From the NCBI GenBank assembly GCA_049612785.1, contig JBMZBW010000006.1, forward strand, positions 1 to 52,721: 52,721 nt of DNA, in the 5' to 3' direction. The notes below the pieces were generated by a model that was given only the letters and a program-made list of their open reading frames with translations, was not told the DNA's origin and made no database searches. Origin of the DNA: UBA7985 sp049612785 (GTDB lineage: Bacteria; Pseudomonadota; Alphaproteobacteria; UBA7985). The translations under genes were made by a program, and so were the position numbers. Shown in pieces: positions 51,508-52,721 of the stretch; positions within the stretch are counted from its first letter, which is position 1, and every line of letters begins with the position of its first letter.

Positions 51508-51806
51508 GATGACTTTGATGGGACATCTCCTTCACAGATCCCTTGTGCCCTTATGGAGTGAAAGCACGGGTGCGCGGTGCACGGTATCTCATAAGCGCGC
51601 TGAGTTGTTCGTTAGCACTCTTGGCGAATTTTTGTTCGGTCTTCCGTACCGATGGTCCATGGCCAATGCGTCCCATGCAAGGCTGCAATCGTCAAATATT
51701 TAATACTCCGTGTAAAAAATGTTTGACCTATCCAAACGTGCTGCATATGTAGTGTATGAAATTCTTTACACCAAGTAATAAATAAAAGACACAAGGACAA
51801 GGAAAC
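51508..51806 (+). promoter_or_regulatory. Promoter region of the membrane protein-XRE pair
   Basis: The 300-nt divergent region holds no gene. A fair sigma-70 pair is TTGACC (51723-51728), 17 nt, TATGTA (51746-51751). GTGTA and TACAC arms (51752-51756, 51767-51771) just downstream could be an operator for the XRE protein at 52259. An additional GTGTAAA lies at 51710. Confidence 0.4.
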
Positions 51807-52259
51807 ATGACCTATCAAGAGCGTCAGGCTATCGGCAATCTGCTGGCCGGGATCATCATCTTCAGCGCCTATTTTTACTGGGTTTGGCGTGCAATCGATG
51901 CTGGTTTGTTGGACGCGGATCACGCAGCAACCACGATTGGTCGCGGGATCCTCGTACTCATCTTTGGCGGCGTCTTCCTCAATATCGGTGTCCAGATCCT
52001 CACCAGCATCGGGATCAGCATTATCACTCGGGAACCCAAGCCCAGTTACGTGATCGACGAGCGCGATCGGATATTGGAACTTCGGGCTGTTCGGGTGTCT
52101 TACACCATCATTGGTATGGGCTTTGTCGCCAGCATGATTGCACTCGCTCTCGGCGTGGTTCCACTGGTGGTTTTGCAGTTTATTGTCTTGTCATTTGCCG
52201 TTGGGACAATCTTTGAAAGCATCCTGATGCTGATCTTTTACCGTTGGAGCGCTGTCTGA
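51807..52259 (+). CDS. Small four-helix membrane protein (DUF2178-like)
   Basis: A 150-aa protein with four hydrophobic segments (about 10-28, 47-68, 98-117, 122-143) and a central soluble loop KPSYVIDERDRILELRAVR. The layout, and coupling to a small XRE regulator, recall DUF2178-type membrane proteins, in which an antisense-like membrane partner is paired with a short helix-turn-helix protein. The ribosome-binding site AAGGA precedes ATG 51807. Its stop overlaps the start of the next gene (TGATG). Confidence 0.7.
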   Translation: MTYQERQAIGNLLAGIIIFSAYFYWVWRAIDAGLLDADHAATTIGRGILVLIFGGVFLNIGVQILTSIGISIITREPKPSYVIDERDRILELRAVRVSYTIIGMGFVASMIALALGVVPLVVLQFIVLSFAVGTIFESILMLIFYRWSAV

Positions 52260-52522
52260 TGGGCAAGATGAAAATCAACATCTCCAATAACATTCGGCGG
52301 CTTCGATTTGATGCGGATGAGATGACGCAAAAAGACCTGGCAGAACGGGTCGGTGTCACGCGCCAGACCATCGTTGCCATCGAAAAGGCCAAATACGGAC
52401 CATCGCTCGAATTGGCCTTCCTGATCGCAAACGTGTTTGACGTCCCACTGGAAGAGGTTTTCCAGGTCAGCATCGAGGGCGAAACCACCACCAAAAACCC
52501 CACCACTGAGACTGAAAAGTAA
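52259..52522 (+). CDS. Small XRE/Cro-type transcriptional regulator
   Basis: An 87-aa helix-turn-helix protein (about residues 8-62: NIRRLRFDADEMTQKDLAER, VTRQTIVAIEKAKYGPSLEL). The YGPSLELAFLIANVFDVPLEEVF style matches short regulators paired with membrane proteins. The start overlaps the previous stop by 1 nt, so the pair is translationally coupled. It probably represses its own operon through the GTGTA/TACAC region. Confidence 0.85.
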   Translation: MGKMKINISNNIRRLRFDADEMTQKDLAERVGVTRQTIVAIEKAKYGPSLELAFLIANVFDVPLEEVFQVSIEGETTTKNPTTETEK

Positions 52523-52527
52523 GAACA

Positions 52528-52721
52528 ATGAAAGCAGCAGTATTTACCCGCTACGGCGGACCTGAAGTCGTGTCCGTATTGGATCAACCCAAACCGGAAA
52601 TTGGACCTGAAGACGTCCTGATCCGAAATCATGCAACCACTGTCAATTCAGGTGATAGCCGGATCCGTGGCATGCGCGTTCCAGCGGGTTTTGTGCCGCT
52701 GGTGCGATTGATGTTCGGCAT
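52528..52721 (+). CDS. Zinc-type (MDR) alcohol dehydrogenase/quinone reductase, cut by the window edge
   Basis: From ATG 52528 the frame is open to the window end. It reads MKAAVFTRYGGPEVVSVLD, then KPEIGPEDVLIRNHATTVNSGDSRIRG, the N-terminal pattern of MDR quinone-oxidoreductase-like enzymes, which reduce quinones or aldehydes with NADPH. The nucleotide-binding domain is outside the window. It follows the XRE gene by 5 nt and may be in its operon. Confidence 0.8.
   Translation, partial: MKAAVFTRYGGPEVVSVLDQPKPEIGPEDVLIRNHATTVNSGDSRIRGMRVPAGFVPLVRLMFG

Overview
The window looks like a chromosomal stretch of a free-living, probably marine, aerobic proteobacterium. Gene content is dominated by oxidative catabolism: isovaleryl-CoA dehydrogenase, L-2-hydroxyglutarate oxidase, several FAD-dependent amine or amino-acid oxidoreductases, a trimethylamine-methyltransferase-family protein, a Rieske oxygenase, an alkylsulfatase, amidases and an aconitase X. 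By eye the GC content is in the mid-to-high fifties. I cannot decide from sequence alone between Alpha- and Gammaproteobacteria. I see no rRNA, tRNA, CRISPR, insertion sequence or prophage genes. The window cuts a gene at each end: an HD hydrolase on the left and a zinc-type alcohol dehydrogenase on the right.

Layout. 1-8.3 kb: HD hydrolase, lipoprotein aminopeptidase, LysR regulator, a tiny basic protein, an EamA permease, ivd, a YigZ-family protein, an orphan amino-acid-binding protein and a PuuB-like oxidase. 8.6-17.2 kb: a three-gene set of secreted proteins (1689, 818 and 201 residues) built on DUF11-type extracellular repeats. It lies between AT-rich stretches, ends in a strong terminator, and has an exact FNR-type box over the first start codon. 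17.2-25.2 kb: a SET-domain methyltransferase, a GcvT/DmdA-like aminomethyltransferase divergent from a GcvA-like regulator, two convergent photolyase-family genes (one with its domains in reverse order), and a fused aconitase X. 25.2-25.9 kb: an AT-rich patch holding one small membrane protein.

25.9-36.5 kb: oxidoreductase, amidase, orphan PstS-like protein, L-2-hydroxyglutarate oxidase, RraA-like protein, second amidase, split DUF1214/DUF1254 membrane proteins and an alkylsulfatase. 36.5-46.1 kb: a candidate methylated-amine region. It holds a dimethylglycine-dehydrogenase-like FAD-GcvT fusion divergent from an MttB-family methyltransferase, then a Rieske oxygenase with a LysR gene, divergent from an acyl-CoA synthetase and nitronate monooxygenase, with a TetR gene closing the block. 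A perfect 16-bp palindrome sits between the divergent Rieske and synthetase genes. 46.1-52.7 kb: a curlin-like secreted protein, an MFS permease, a secreted protein ending in an I78-inhibitor-like domain, Lrp regulator, DUF6356 protein, LysE exporter, an SDR with a damaged or non-canonical start, and a membrane protein translationally coupled to an XRE regulator.

The catabolic genes fit growth on quaternary amines, amino acids and branched-chain carbon, with one-carbon units passed to tetrahydrofolate by the GcvT-domain proteins. That pathway link is inference from neighbourhood. The least explained part is the DUF11 surface cluster, which is my best candidate for an undescribed system. All domain names come from motif recognition by eye. 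No database search was run, and residue positions are hand-counted.
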